Assembly (NCBI RefSeq): GCF_024448505.1
Contig: NZ_JAMOHV010000013.1
Span: 62,001 to 126,000 of the forward strand
Direction: 5' to 3'
DNA length: 64,000 nt
DNA from: Stutzerimonas degradans
GTDB lineage: Bacteria; Pseudomonadota; Gammaproteobacteria; Pseudomonadales; Pseudomonadaceae
The translations under genes were made by a program, and so were the position numbers. Below are positions 1 through 7,169 of the stretch, in pieces (positions within the stretch are counted from its first letter, which is position 1; each line of letters opens with the position of its first letter). The notes under the pieces were generated by a model. The model was not told the origin of the DNA and ran no database searches. It saw only the letters and a program-made list of their open reading frames with translations.

Positions 1-546
1 TTCGACGTCCGCCTCGATCTGTGGCTGCTTCATCACATCGACGCAGAGGAAGGTCGGCAGACCCTGCAGGCCGAGAAACTCGTTGGCCTTGTGAAACGGC
101 AGGTAGACGGCATCCACGCCCTTGCCGGCGAAGAAATCGCTGGGGTCGTCGAAAGCCTGCTGCGGTGCGTTCCATGTCGCGGAAATCATGTAGCGCTTGC
201 CCTGCAGCAGGCCGCCGCTGCCGTACTTCTGCGACGCATCGGAGCGGGTGCGGCCGTCGTTGGCGTAGAGGCTGCCGTGGCCGGCGGTGAACACTTCGTC
301 CAGGTATTTCTTCACCGTCCAGGGCGCGCCCATCCACCAGCCGGGCATCTGATAGATCAGTGCGTCGGCCCAGAGGATCTTCTCGACCTCCTGTTGCACG
401 TCGTAGCCGGCGTCGATCTCGGTGGTACGCACCTCGAAGCCGGCCGCCGTCAGGATATCGATTGCGGCTTGGTGCAGCGTGGCGTTATAGCGGCCGGCCG
501 AATGGGCGAATGCCTTGCCGCCGTTGAGTAGCAGAATCTTCTTCAT
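1..546 (-). CDS. mdaB: MdaB-type NAD(P)H:quinone reductase (partial)
   Basis: This is a flavodoxin-fold NAD(P)H-dependent quinone reductase of the MdaB family, which reduces quinones by two electrons and protects against oxidative stress in the cytoplasm. The product starts MKKILLLNGGKAFAHSAG and carries the family stretches WADALIYQMPGWWMGAPWTV and KYGSGGLLQGKRYM, then YLPFHKANEFLG. The ATG at 546 is preceded by a GAGG ribosome site. The gene runs off the left edge of the window, so 182 codons are present and the last few residues are missing. The nearest neighbour, a transporter gene, lies upstream on the same strand, 120 bases away. The family call is firm; the physiological quinone is not known. 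Confidence 0.9.
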   Translation of the reverse strand, partial: MKKILLLNGGKAFAHSAGRYNATLHQAAIDILTAAGFEVRTTEIDAGYDVQQEVEKILWADALIYQMPGWWMGAPWTVKKYLDEVFTAGHGSLYANDGRTRSDASQKYGSGGLLQGKRYMISATWNAPQQAFDDPSDFFAGKGVDAVYLPFHKANEFLGLQGLPTFLCVDVMKQPQIEADVE

Positions 547-666
547 GGAGAGGCCTCGGAAACGGGTTGGCGCGCAGCTTACTCACGCCCGCGCACCGTA
601 CCCAGACCGTAATGGGCAAATAATTTTTGCGTTGCGGTCATTAATTCCCGAGACATTGCTGGTGAA

Positions 667-1656
667 TCAAACAGCTTTCGCCACCGGCGCCGACTCCGGC
701 CGCGCCGCATAGCGCTGCGCGAGTACCGCGCAAACCATCAGCTGGATCTGGTGGAACAGCATCAGTGGCAGTATCAGCGTGCCCAGCGCACCGCCGGCGA
801 ACAGTACCTGCGCCATCGGAATGCCGGTGGCCAGGCTCTTCTTCGAGCCGGCGAAGAGGATGGTGATGCGGTCCTCCAGATCGAAACCCAGACCGCGCGC
901 GATCAGCCAGGTGATCCCCAGCGCCAGCGCCAGCAGCAGGCAGCAGGCCAGCACCAGGCCGAGCAACTGCGGCAGCGGTACCTCGTGCCAGATGCCCTCG
1001 ACCACTGCATGGCTGAACGCGGTGTAGACCACCAGCAGGATCGAACTCTGGTCGACGTTCTTCAGCCAGCCCTTGTTGCGCGCCACCCAATCGCCGATCC
1101 AGCGCCGCGCGAACTGTCCGGCGATGAACGGCAGCAGCAGCTGCACGACGATCTTGCCGATGGCATCCAGCGTCGAGCCGCCATCGCCCTGGGCGCCCAT
1201 CAGCAGCAGCACCAGCAGCGGGGTGAGGAAGATGCCGATCAGGCTCGAAGCCGCCGCGCTACACACCGCCGCCGCGATGTTGCCGCGCGCCAGCGAGGTG
1301 AAGGCGATGGCCGACTGCACCGTGGCCGGCAGCGCACACAGGTACAGCATGCCCAGATACAGCTCTGGGCCGATCAGCGGCGTCAGCAGCGGGCGCAGCG
1401 CCAGGCCGAGCAGCGGGAACAGCACGAAGGTGCAGCCGAACACCAGCAGGTGCAGGCGCCAGTGCCCCAGTCCCGCGAGGATTGCCGGCCCCGACAGCTT
1501 GGCGCCATGCATGAAGAACAGCAGGCCGATGGCCAGGTTGGTGATCCACTCGAACACCGCTACGCCCTGTCCGCGCGCCGGCAGCAACGTGGCGAGAGCC
1601 ACCGCGCCAAGCAGGGCAAGGGTGAAGTTGTCCGGTAACAGGCGGGGTCTGGCCAT
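667..1656 (-). CDS. Bile acid:sodium symporter family (YfeH-like) membrane transporter
   Basis: This 329-residue polytopic membrane protein belongs to the BASS/SBF-like superfamily (YfeH type). It shows about nine to ten hydrophobic segments, for example FTLALLGAVALATLLP and LLGLVLACCLLLALALG, and the conserved late stretch FAGSKKSLATGIPMAQVLFA, which is typical of the family and includes the substrate region. The start was placed at the ATG at 1656 because it is preceded by AGGAG; a longer upstream reading gives a non-membrane N-terminus. The gene diverges from an AraC-type regulator across an 88-base gap, so that regulator may control it. The substrate cannot be told from sequence; organic anions are the usual class. 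Confidence 0.85.
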   Translation of the reverse strand: MARPRLLPDNFTLALLGAVALATLLPARGQGVAVFEWITNLAIGLLFFMHGAKLSGPAILAGLGHWRLHLLVFGCTFVLFPLLGLALRPLLTPLIGPELYLGMLYLCALPATVQSAIAFTSLARGNIAAAVCSAAASSLIGIFLTPLLVLLLMGAQGDGGSTLDAIGKIVVQLLLPFIAGQFARRWIGDWVARNKGWLKNVDQSSILLVVYTAFSHAVVEGIWHEVPLPQLLGLVLACCLLLALALGITWLIARGLGFDLEDRITILFAGSKKSLATGIPMAQVLFAGGALGTLILPLMLFHQIQLMVCAVLAQRYAARPESAPVAKAV

Positions 1657-1744
1657 GTGTGCTCCTGAGGACGGTGACTTGCGACGGATTGAGCGCGAGT
1701 CTACTGTCGTCTCGAATATCCGACTAACGCCATCGAGCCAGCTA

Positions 1745-2545
1745 ATGTCGACAAACGGACAGGCCATCCTGCCGCAACGCCCCATCCCGACGATGGCGTC
1801 CCTGCCGCGCCCGCTATTCGCCCGCAGTGAATCGCTGCCCGAGCGCACCACCACGCCGCGCCACAGTCATCCGTGGGCCCAGCTGTCCTACGCCACCAGC
1901 GGCGTGTTGCGGGTACACACCGAGCAGCGCCGTTTCCTCGCGCCGCCGCAGCGCGCCATCCTGGTGCCGCCGGGGCTGCTGCACGAGGTGGTGAGTTCGC
2001 CACGTACCGAAATGCGCAGCCTGTACATCGATTACCGCGCCGTGCCCTGGGCGCCGCCGCATTGCCAGGTGCTGGCGGTCGGCCCGCTGCTGCGCGAGCT
2101 GATCCGCGCGTTCGGCGAACTGCCGGTGGAGTATGACGAACAGGGCGCCGACGGGCGTCTGGCCGCGGTGCTGCTGGACCAGCTGCACGCCGCACCGGAG
2201 ATCGGCTATTCGCTGCCATGGCCCGGCGACGCGCGGCTGCGGCAGCTCTGCGAGGCGCTCTACGCGCAGCCCGACCTGCCGCTCGGCCTGGCGCAGTGGA
2301 GCGAGCGCCTGCAGGTGTCGGAGAAGACCCTGACGCGCCGGTTCCAGCGCGATACCGGCCTCAGCTTCCGCGCCTGGCGCCAGCGCCTGCGCCTGCTCAG
2401 CGCGCTACCGCTACTGGAACAGGGCGAGGCGGTCACCGAGGTCGCGCTCGCCTGCGGCTACGATTCCACCTCGGCCTTCATCGCCGCCTTCCGCCTGCAC
2501 TTCGGCGCCACCCCTGGCGCCGTGGCGCGACCACGACGCGATTAG
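1745..2545 (+). CDS. AraC-family transcriptional regulator
   Basis: This is a cytoplasmic DNA-binding regulator of 266 residues with a cupin-like N-terminal sensing domain (SHPWAQLSYATSGVLRVHTE, then a PPGLLHEV segment) and a C-terminal AraC/XylS double helix-turn-helix. The second half contains VSEKTLTRRFQRDTGLSFRA and then VALACGYDSTSAFIAAFRLH, the two recognition units. The start is placed at the ATG at 1745; a second in-frame ATG at 1793 is almost as good. Divergence from the BASS-type transporter suggests it controls that gene in response to a small ligand, which is an inference from layout only. Confidence 0.85.
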   Translation: MSTNGQAILPQRPIPTMASLPRPLFARSESLPERTTTPRHSHPWAQLSYATSGVLRVHTEQRRFLAPPQRAILVPPGLLHEVVSSPRTEMRSLYIDYRAVPWAPPHCQVLAVGPLLRELIRAFGELPVEYDEQGADGRLAAVLLDQLHAAPEIGYSLPWPGDARLRQLCEALYAQPDLPLGLAQWSERLQVSEKTLTRRFQRDTGLSFRAWRQRLRLLSALPLLEQGEAVTEVALACGYDSTSAFIAAFRLHFGATPGAVARPRRD

Positions 2546-2705
2546 CGCACGACGAACAGTTGCACCACCGGGCAGCAGTACAGTTTGCCGCGCGCCGCGA
2601 CTGCACCGGCACAATTGTCTTTCCCTGTGGCTGCCGCGCCGGCGTGACGCGCGCCATCCTGTCGCCCCAGACATCAGCCCCCGCCAGCCGGGAAGGAGAG
2701 GCCTC

Positions 2706-2909
2706 ATGGACCGCGCCGCGCCTCGCACCCTCGTCATCATCACCCCCTCCGTAGCCTGGCTTGCGCGCCTGCCGCACACACTGCGGCTGTGGCAGCAACG
2801 CGCGCGTAGCCGCCGTCAGCTGGCACAGCTGGACGCCCGACTGCTGGCGGATGCCGGCATCAGCCCCAGCGAACGCCAGGAAGAGCTGCGCCAACCGTTC
2901 TGGCGCTGA
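2706..2909 (+). CDS. DUF1127 small basic protein
   Basis: This 67-residue basic protein matches the DUF1127 (YjiS-like) pattern, with a C-terminal segment QLAQLDARLLADAGISPSER that has the usual LxxLDxxLLxDxGI layout. Family members bind RNA or regulate phosphate and metabolic responses in alphaproteobacteria; their role in pseudomonads is unclear. The ATG at 2706 has a strong AAGGAGAG ribosome site seven bases upstream. The gene stands alone between the AraC regulator and the DUF2388 cluster. The 160 bases before it show no obvious site. Confidence 0.75.
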   Translation: MDRAAPRTLVIITPSVAWLARLPHTLRLWQQRARSRRQLAQLDARLLADAGISPSERQEELRQPFWR

Positions 2910-3038
2910 ACGCCCAGACGCGGATCGCACGATCCGCTTTGCAGGCCGCGACCGGGCGCCTATGCTGCGCCCAGCCGGCCGCGGGGCGGAACATGCTGCA
3001 AGCGGTACGGTCTAGTGCGAACATCTGGAGACTTCGTC

Positions 3039-3356
3039 ATGCACCGCTACCTGCTCCCCTTTTGCGCCGCCGGCCTGCTGCTGGCCGGCAACGCCTCGGC
3101 CGCCAGCTTCACCGGCACCACCGACATGGTGGTCGGCGGTCTGATCAACACCGTCGATGCGACCTCCGACCTGACCTCCTCGCTGCGCGACGACAAACTC
3201 GTGCTCGACGCCCGCGACGATGCGGCGCGCTTCGTCGCCAGCCAGGGTGAGCTGCGCGGTGCGCATCTGGAGGCTGCACTGCTGCACATCCGCGCACAGC
3301 AACCGCAACTGGGCGCCAGCGACCTGCAACTGGCCGAGGCGATCCTCGCGCTGTGA
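3039..3356 (+). CDS. DUF2388 exported protein, copy 1
   Basis: This 105-residue protein has a clear Sec signal peptide (MHRYLLPFCAAGLLLAGNASA, cleavage after about residue 21) and a compact periplasmic domain of the DUF2388 type. The hallmark is the block RDDAARFVASQGELRGAHLE followed by ASDLQLAEAIL at the C-terminus. It is the first of three tandem paralogues here. The start at 3039 was chosen because the signal peptide begins there; a longer reading from 3015 spoils it. A weak hairpin with seven T follows at 3387-3418, so this copy may be transcribed separately. No biochemical function is known to me for the family. Confidence 0.8.
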   Translation: MHRYLLPFCAAGLLLAGNASAASFTGTTDMVVGGLINTVDATSDLTSSLRDDKLVLDARDDAARFVASQGELRGAHLEAALLHIRAQQPQLGASDLQLAEAILAL

Positions 3357-3386
3357 GGCGAACGCGGCGGACGCTGGCCCTGAGGC

Positions 3387-3418
3387 CGGCGTTTCGCTAG
3401 CCTTGGCGCCGTTTTTTT
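3387..3418 (+). terminator. Weak terminator after first DUF2388 gene
   Basis: A five-base stem (CGGCG at 3387-3391 with CGCCG at 3407-3411), extended by two G-T wobbles, is followed directly by seven T. The stem is short, so read-through to the next DUF2388 gene is likely. Confidence 0.4.
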
Positions 3419-3433
3419 GCTGCCAGGTTTCCC

Positions 3434-3730
3434 ATGCGTTCGTTGCACCTCATATTCGCCATCGCCTGCTGCGCCGCCGGCCCCGCGCTGGCACTGGACA
3501 CCACCATCGCCAGCGTCGCGAAGACCACCTTCGTCGCCAGCCAGCTGACCAGCACACCGTTCGACAACAAGCTGGTCGCCGCCGCCCGCGACGATGCCGC
3601 CAGCTTCGTCGGCAGTGCCGGCCAGCTCCGTAGCGCTCGCCTGCAGGCGGCGCTGCGCTGGCTGCGCGAGCAGCACCCCGGCCTGACCGCCAGCGACCTG
3701 CAGCTCGCCGAGGCCATCCTCGTTCAATGA
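3434..3730 (+). CDS. DUF2388 exported protein, copy 2
   Basis: This second paralogue of 98 residues has a signal peptide (MRSLHLIFAIACCAAGPALA) and the DUF2388 signature ARDDAASFVGSAGQLRSARL, then SDLQLAEAIL. Compared with copy 1 the N-terminal part of the mature domain is shorter and lacks the DLTSSLRD-like stretch. It precedes copy 3, whose signal-peptide start is 57 bases after this gene's stop, which fits one transcript. Function is unknown; the conserved C-terminal helix suggests the three copies share a partner or form an oligomer, which is inference only. Confidence 0.8.
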   Translation: MRSLHLIFAIACCAAGPALALDTTIASVAKTTFVASQLTSTPFDNKLVAAARDDAASFVGSAGQLRSARLQAALRWLREQHPGLTASDLQLAEAILVQ

Positions 3731-3786
3731 TTCGGCGCCCGATGCCTTCATCGCGCATCGCCCGCCTCAGCCGTGAGATTCGCACC

Positions 3787-4107
3787 ATGCACAGACTGTC
3801 GATTGCCCTCCCCCTCGCCCTGGCGCTGTGCGCCGGCGCCGCCCAGGCCCAGACACTGGTGGCGACCAGCAACATCGTGGTGCGCGCACTGGACCGCAGC
3901 CTCGATTTCACCTCCGATACCACCACCTCGATCCGCGACATGAAGGTCGTGGTCGAAGCCCGCGACGAGGCCGCCAGCTTCGTCGCCAGCGAAGGCGAAA
4001 TCCGCGGCGCGCGCCTGGAAGCCGCGCTCGGCTCGCTGCGCAGCGAATTCCCGGCGGCCCGCGACGCCAGCGATCTGGCTCTGGCCGAAGCCATCCTCGC
4101 CCTGTGA
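3787..4107 (+). CDS. DUF2388 exported protein, copy 3
   Basis: This third paralogue (106 residues) begins MHRLSIALPLALALCAGAAQ, a signal peptide, and carries the family block ARDEAASFVASEGEIRGARL and SDLALAEAILAL. The start at 3787 was preferred to the upstream reading at 3727 because it starts the signal peptide. Its stop codon overlaps the GTG start of the following DUF4105 gene in the sequence GTGA, so the two are very probably translationally coupled. The tight coupling suggests that this small periplasmic protein and the large DUF4105 protein work together. Confidence 0.82.
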   Translation: MHRLSIALPLALALCAGAAQAQTLVATSNIVVRALDRSLDFTSDTTTSIRDMKVVVEARDEAASFVASEGEIRGARLEAALGSLRSEFPAARDASDLALAEAILAL

Positions 4108-6050
4108 TTCGCGCCTGGCTGCTGGCGAGCTGCCTGGGTCTGGCCGCCACCGCCCAGGCCGACCTGCGTCTGACGCTGGCTACCGCCGACCTGCAGCCCG
4201 ACGAGCTTCAGGCCAGCCAGGCGCTGCTGGACGAGGCGCTGGCCGCGCTGCCGCCGCGCCTGCTGCAGCGGCTGGATCGCGAAGTGCAGGTGGTGTGGCA
4301 CGACGGCCTGCCAGCACAGGCCTACGGCCGCGCCGGTGGCGATCGCCTCGAGCTCAATCGGAAGCTCCTGCCATCCCTCGTCGACGGCTCCGCTGCCAGC
4401 CAGCACACCGGGCGCACGCACGGCACCCGTCGCCGCGAACTGCTCGCCACCGTCATCCACGAAATCGCCCACCTCTACGATCGCGCCCGCCTGTGGTCGC
4501 CCGGGCAGTTCCTTCTGCAGGCGCAGTGCCACCAGCGTGCCGGCAGCCTCGGCGTGGTCGGCTTGCCGGACGCATGTCGTGGTCAGGAGCAGCGCCGCTT
4601 CACCCTCAGTGACGACCCGCGCCTGCTCGACCTCGCCGGCTGGCCGCAGCGCGTCGGGCGCCGCGGCGCGCGCGAACTGACCAACGCGCAGGTCGCACGC
4701 AGCCCGGATCGCTACGAGCTGAGCAACCCGCGCGAGTTCGTCGCGGTCAATCTCGAATACTTTCTGCTCGACCCCAGCTACGCCTGCCGCCGTCCTTCGC
4801 TGCAGCGCCACTTCAGCGCGCACTTCGGCTGGACACCGGCCAGCGCTGCCGCGTGCGCAGCGGGCTATCCCTTCCTCAATGCAGGCCGCGACTTCGGCCG
4901 CACGCCGCTGCTGACGCTCGATCCGGCACGCGTCTATGAGGTCGACTACCTGTTCGCCGAAGCCAACGATGCGTGGGTCAGCCGCTGGGGCCACAGCATG
5001 CTGCGCCTGGTGATCTGCGCTCCTGGCCGCACGCCCGGGCCGGATTGCCGGCTGGATCTGGAGCAGCATCTGGTGCTGTCCTTCCGCGCCTTCGTCGATG
5101 ACGTGCAGCTGTCCAGCTGGGATGGCCTGACCGGCGCCTACCCCTCACGGCTGTTCATCCTGCCGCTGGGCCAGGTGATCGACGAATACACCAAGGTCGA
5201 GCTGCGCAGCCTCGCTTCCGTACCGCTGAAGCTACGCCGCGAGGAGATTCGCCAGCTGGTCGAGCGCAGCGCCGAGCTGCACTGGAGCTACGACGGCGAC
5301 TACTACTTCCTCTCCAACAATTGCGCGGTGGAAACTCTCAAGTTGCTGCGCGGCGGCACAGCGCGCGACGAGCTGCGCGCACTGGACAGCATCATGCCCA
5401 ACGGCCTGCTGGAGGTGCTGATCCACCGCGGCCTGGCCGACTCCAGCGTGCTCGACGACCCTCGCGAAGCGCTGCGCCTGGGCTATCGCTTCGACTCCTA
5501 CCGCGACCGCTATCAGGCGATGTTCGTCGTACTCAAGGAACGCCTCGGCCTGCCGCAAGACAGCGTCGAACAGTGGCTGGAGCTCGACGCGGCCAAGCGC
5601 CGGCCGTGGATCAAGCGCGCCGACCTGCGCGCTGCCGCCGCGCTGCTACTGGTCGAGCAAGCCGCCTTGCGCAAGCAGTTGCTGCTGGCCCAGGACGAAC
5701 TGAAGAACCGCTACCTCGGCGGCCGCGGCCACGACGCCCGGCTCGACAAGGCCGATGGCGCGCTGCAGGAAATCCTCGCCAGCAGCGGCTACCTCAGCCG
5801 CCCGGCCGAACTGCTCGACGGCGACGGCTACGGCCTGCCACAGGCCAGCGAGTGGCGCCGTCTGGAGCGCGAGAGCGAACAGCGCCAGCTGCGCCTGAAT
5901 GAGCTAAGCGAAGAACTCGACCGCGAAGTGCGCGTACTGCTCGGAGACGAGCGGCGGGAGGAACTGGAAGCGATCGAAGCCAACCTGACGCAGATCGGGG
6001 AGCACCTGCGCGGGCTGCATAAGGCCGGGGGTGGGTTGGAGTTGCCTTAG
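4104..6050 (+). CDS. DUF4105-family exported protein with HExxH motif
   Basis: This 648-residue protein starts at a GTG that overlaps the stop of the third DUF2388 gene; a signal peptide follows (MIRAWLLASCLGLAATAQA). Near residue 118 it has VIHEIAHLYDRA, a zinc-metallopeptidase HExxH motif. The middle carries the DUF4105 region, with SRWGHSMLRLVI and later YYFLSNNCAVETLKLL. The GHS and NNC pair looks like the His and Cys of permuted papain-like folds, though that is my reading. The C-terminal 100 residues are charged and probably coiled-coil. The protein is likely periplasmic or at the outer membrane. A hydrolase role is suggested by motifs but unproven. Confidence 0.75.
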   Translation: MIRAWLLASCLGLAATAQADLRLTLATADLQPDELQASQALLDEALAALPPRLLQRLDREVQVVWHDGLPAQAYGRAGGDRLELNRKLLPSLVDGSAASQHTGRTHGTRRRELLATVIHEIAHLYDRARLWSPGQFLLQAQCHQRAGSLGVVGLPDACRGQEQRRFTLSDDPRLLDLAGWPQRVGRRGARELTNAQVARSPDRYELSNPREFVAVNLEYFLLDPSYACRRPSLQRHFSAHFGWTPASAAACAAGYPFLNAGRDFGRTPLLTLDPARVYEVDYLFAEANDAWVSRWGHSMLRLVICAPGRTPGPDCRLDLEQHLVLSFRAFVDDVQLSSWDGLTGAYPSRLFILPLGQVIDEYTKVELRSLASVPLKLRREEIRQLVERSAELHWSYDGDYYFLSNNCAVETLKLLRGGTARDELRALDSIMPNGLLEVLIHRGLADSSVLDDPREALRLGYRFDSYRDRYQAMFVVLKERLGLPQDSVEQWLELDAAKRRPWIKRADLRAAAALLLVEQAALRKQLLLAQDELKNRYLGGRGHDARLDKADGALQEILASSGYLSRPAELLDGDGYGLPQASEWRRLERESEQRQLRLNELSEELDREVRVLLGDERREELEAIEANLTQIGEHLRGLHKAGGGLELP

Positions 6051-6116
6051 ATCCTGGTTCCGATATGCCTACCGGGAAAGAATACGGCGGGAACGTGAGC
6101 CCCCGTCCAGCCGCCG

Positions 6117-7160
6117 TCAATCGGCATAGCGCACATAGCGATCCATGAGGTTCAGGCGTCCAGTGATGTCATAGGCGTTGACGCGAGCCAGGTTCTGCGT
6201 CAGCTGCGCTTCCCAGGTCTTATCGTCCATATCACGCCAATAGCGCTCGGGGCGGTCCGTGCGGCGGTCATGTGCCGCCGTGGTCGGGTCGTTCGCACGG
6301 TGTTTCTCGAACAGCGGGATATCCGGCAGCGGGCGGCCGATGTCCATGTAGTTCTGCAGAAAGTCCCAGGCAGCAAAGTGCGGCGACATGCTGGAATCCT
6401 TGGGCACGATGGGGAAAAGATTGATAGACAGGTCGTGATAGCGATGCACCAGATGCAGTTGATACCAGATCAGCCCCTGGCGATCGGGGGCACTGCTGAT
6501 ATAGGCATCGAACTCATGAAAGGGGTAGGTGAACTCACCGATGGTGCCGCTGCGTTTGTACTCGCCCATATTGACGTAATCGAAGATCGTGACCATGCCG
6601 GTGCGGCGGTTGAACTCCCAGAGCGGGCCCTTGGAAGGACGGACGACCCAGTTGGTGAACTTGTTAACGACTAGGGAGCCGAGGGCCCAGCAGGCGAGGG
6701 GCACTAAAAAAGTCCATGCAGTTTCTTTGATGATTGCCAGTAAGTTAGTGAGATATTCGTCGTCTAGAGCAGCAGCACCTACCAGCCAGGTCAATGGCAG
6801 AAAAATTGCCATCACCCAAAAAATAAAACGCCCCCCCCCCAATAGATAAAACCAGAAGGTCGTGTGTTTGGAGAATGGGGCATAGCGAATACGCTCATGA
6901 TCGTTGATCTGGTGATAATCACGCTGCGCGAACTTCTCTTCCTGGCGAAGCCCGGCAGCCAAGTCCTGTTTGTACTTCTCATGGGTACGTAACCCCTCGG
7001 GCGTGCTCTGCCGTAGCATACTGAGTGGCACGATGTCCTCGGTATGCCCCCAGGGCAGGCGCGAGTTGCCAAAGCGGAACACCCAACTGCGTTTGGTCGC
7101 TGCTGGCTGGTCGGGAATTCGCGCTGGCTGGTAGGCGCTTGGGCTGTAGTGGGCAGTCAT
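6117..7160 (-). CDS. Putative T6SS immunity membrane protein with G10 tract
   Basis: This 347-residue protein follows the effector gene by nine bases and has its own AAGGAT ribosome site. It has two hydrophobic spans (about residues 102-130 and 147-168) between a hydrophilic N-terminus and a 180-residue C-terminal domain. The position directly after a pore-forming-type effector suggests an inner-membrane immunity protein; it may match the DUF6708 group, but I am not sure. Codons 107-110 (LGGG, just inside the first span) are written with ten consecutive G. Loss of one G gives a stop about nine codons later, and gain of one gives a stop about 28 codons later. The gene is more AT-rich than its surroundings, a sign of transfer. 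Confidence 0.6.
   Translation of the reverse strand: MTAHYSPSAYQPARIPDQPAATKRSWVFRFGNSRLPWGHTEDIVPLSMLRQSTPEGLRTHEKYKQDLAAGLRQEEKFAQRDYHQINDHERIRYAPFSKHTTFWFYLLGGGRFIFWVMAIFLPLTWLVGAAALDDEYLTNLLAIIKETAWTFLVPLACWALGSLVVNKFTNWVVRPSKGPLWEFNRRTGMVTIFDYVNMGEYKRSGTIGEFTYPFHEFDAYISSAPDRQGLIWYQLHLVHRYHDLSINLFPIVPKDSSMSPHFAAWDFLQNYMDIGRPLPDIPLFEKHRANDPTTAAHDRRTDRPERYWRDMDDKTWEAQLTQNLARVNAYDITGRLNLMDRYVRYAD
6831..6840 (-). repeat. Homopolymeric G(10) tract inside the immunity gene
   Basis: Ten consecutive C on the plus strand encode the end of Leu107 and Gly108-110 on the minus strand. Such tracts are prone to slipped-strand mispairing during replication, and changes of plus or minus one base would truncate the protein within its first membrane span. 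The reading frame is intact at the length given. Confidence 0.85.
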
Positions 7161-7169
7161 GGGGCATCC

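Noticed and set aside
6117-7160. Reading the immunity gene as a pseudogene because of the G tract
   Set aside because: The frame is intact through the tract and continues 237 codons with membrane and soluble segments that look coding.
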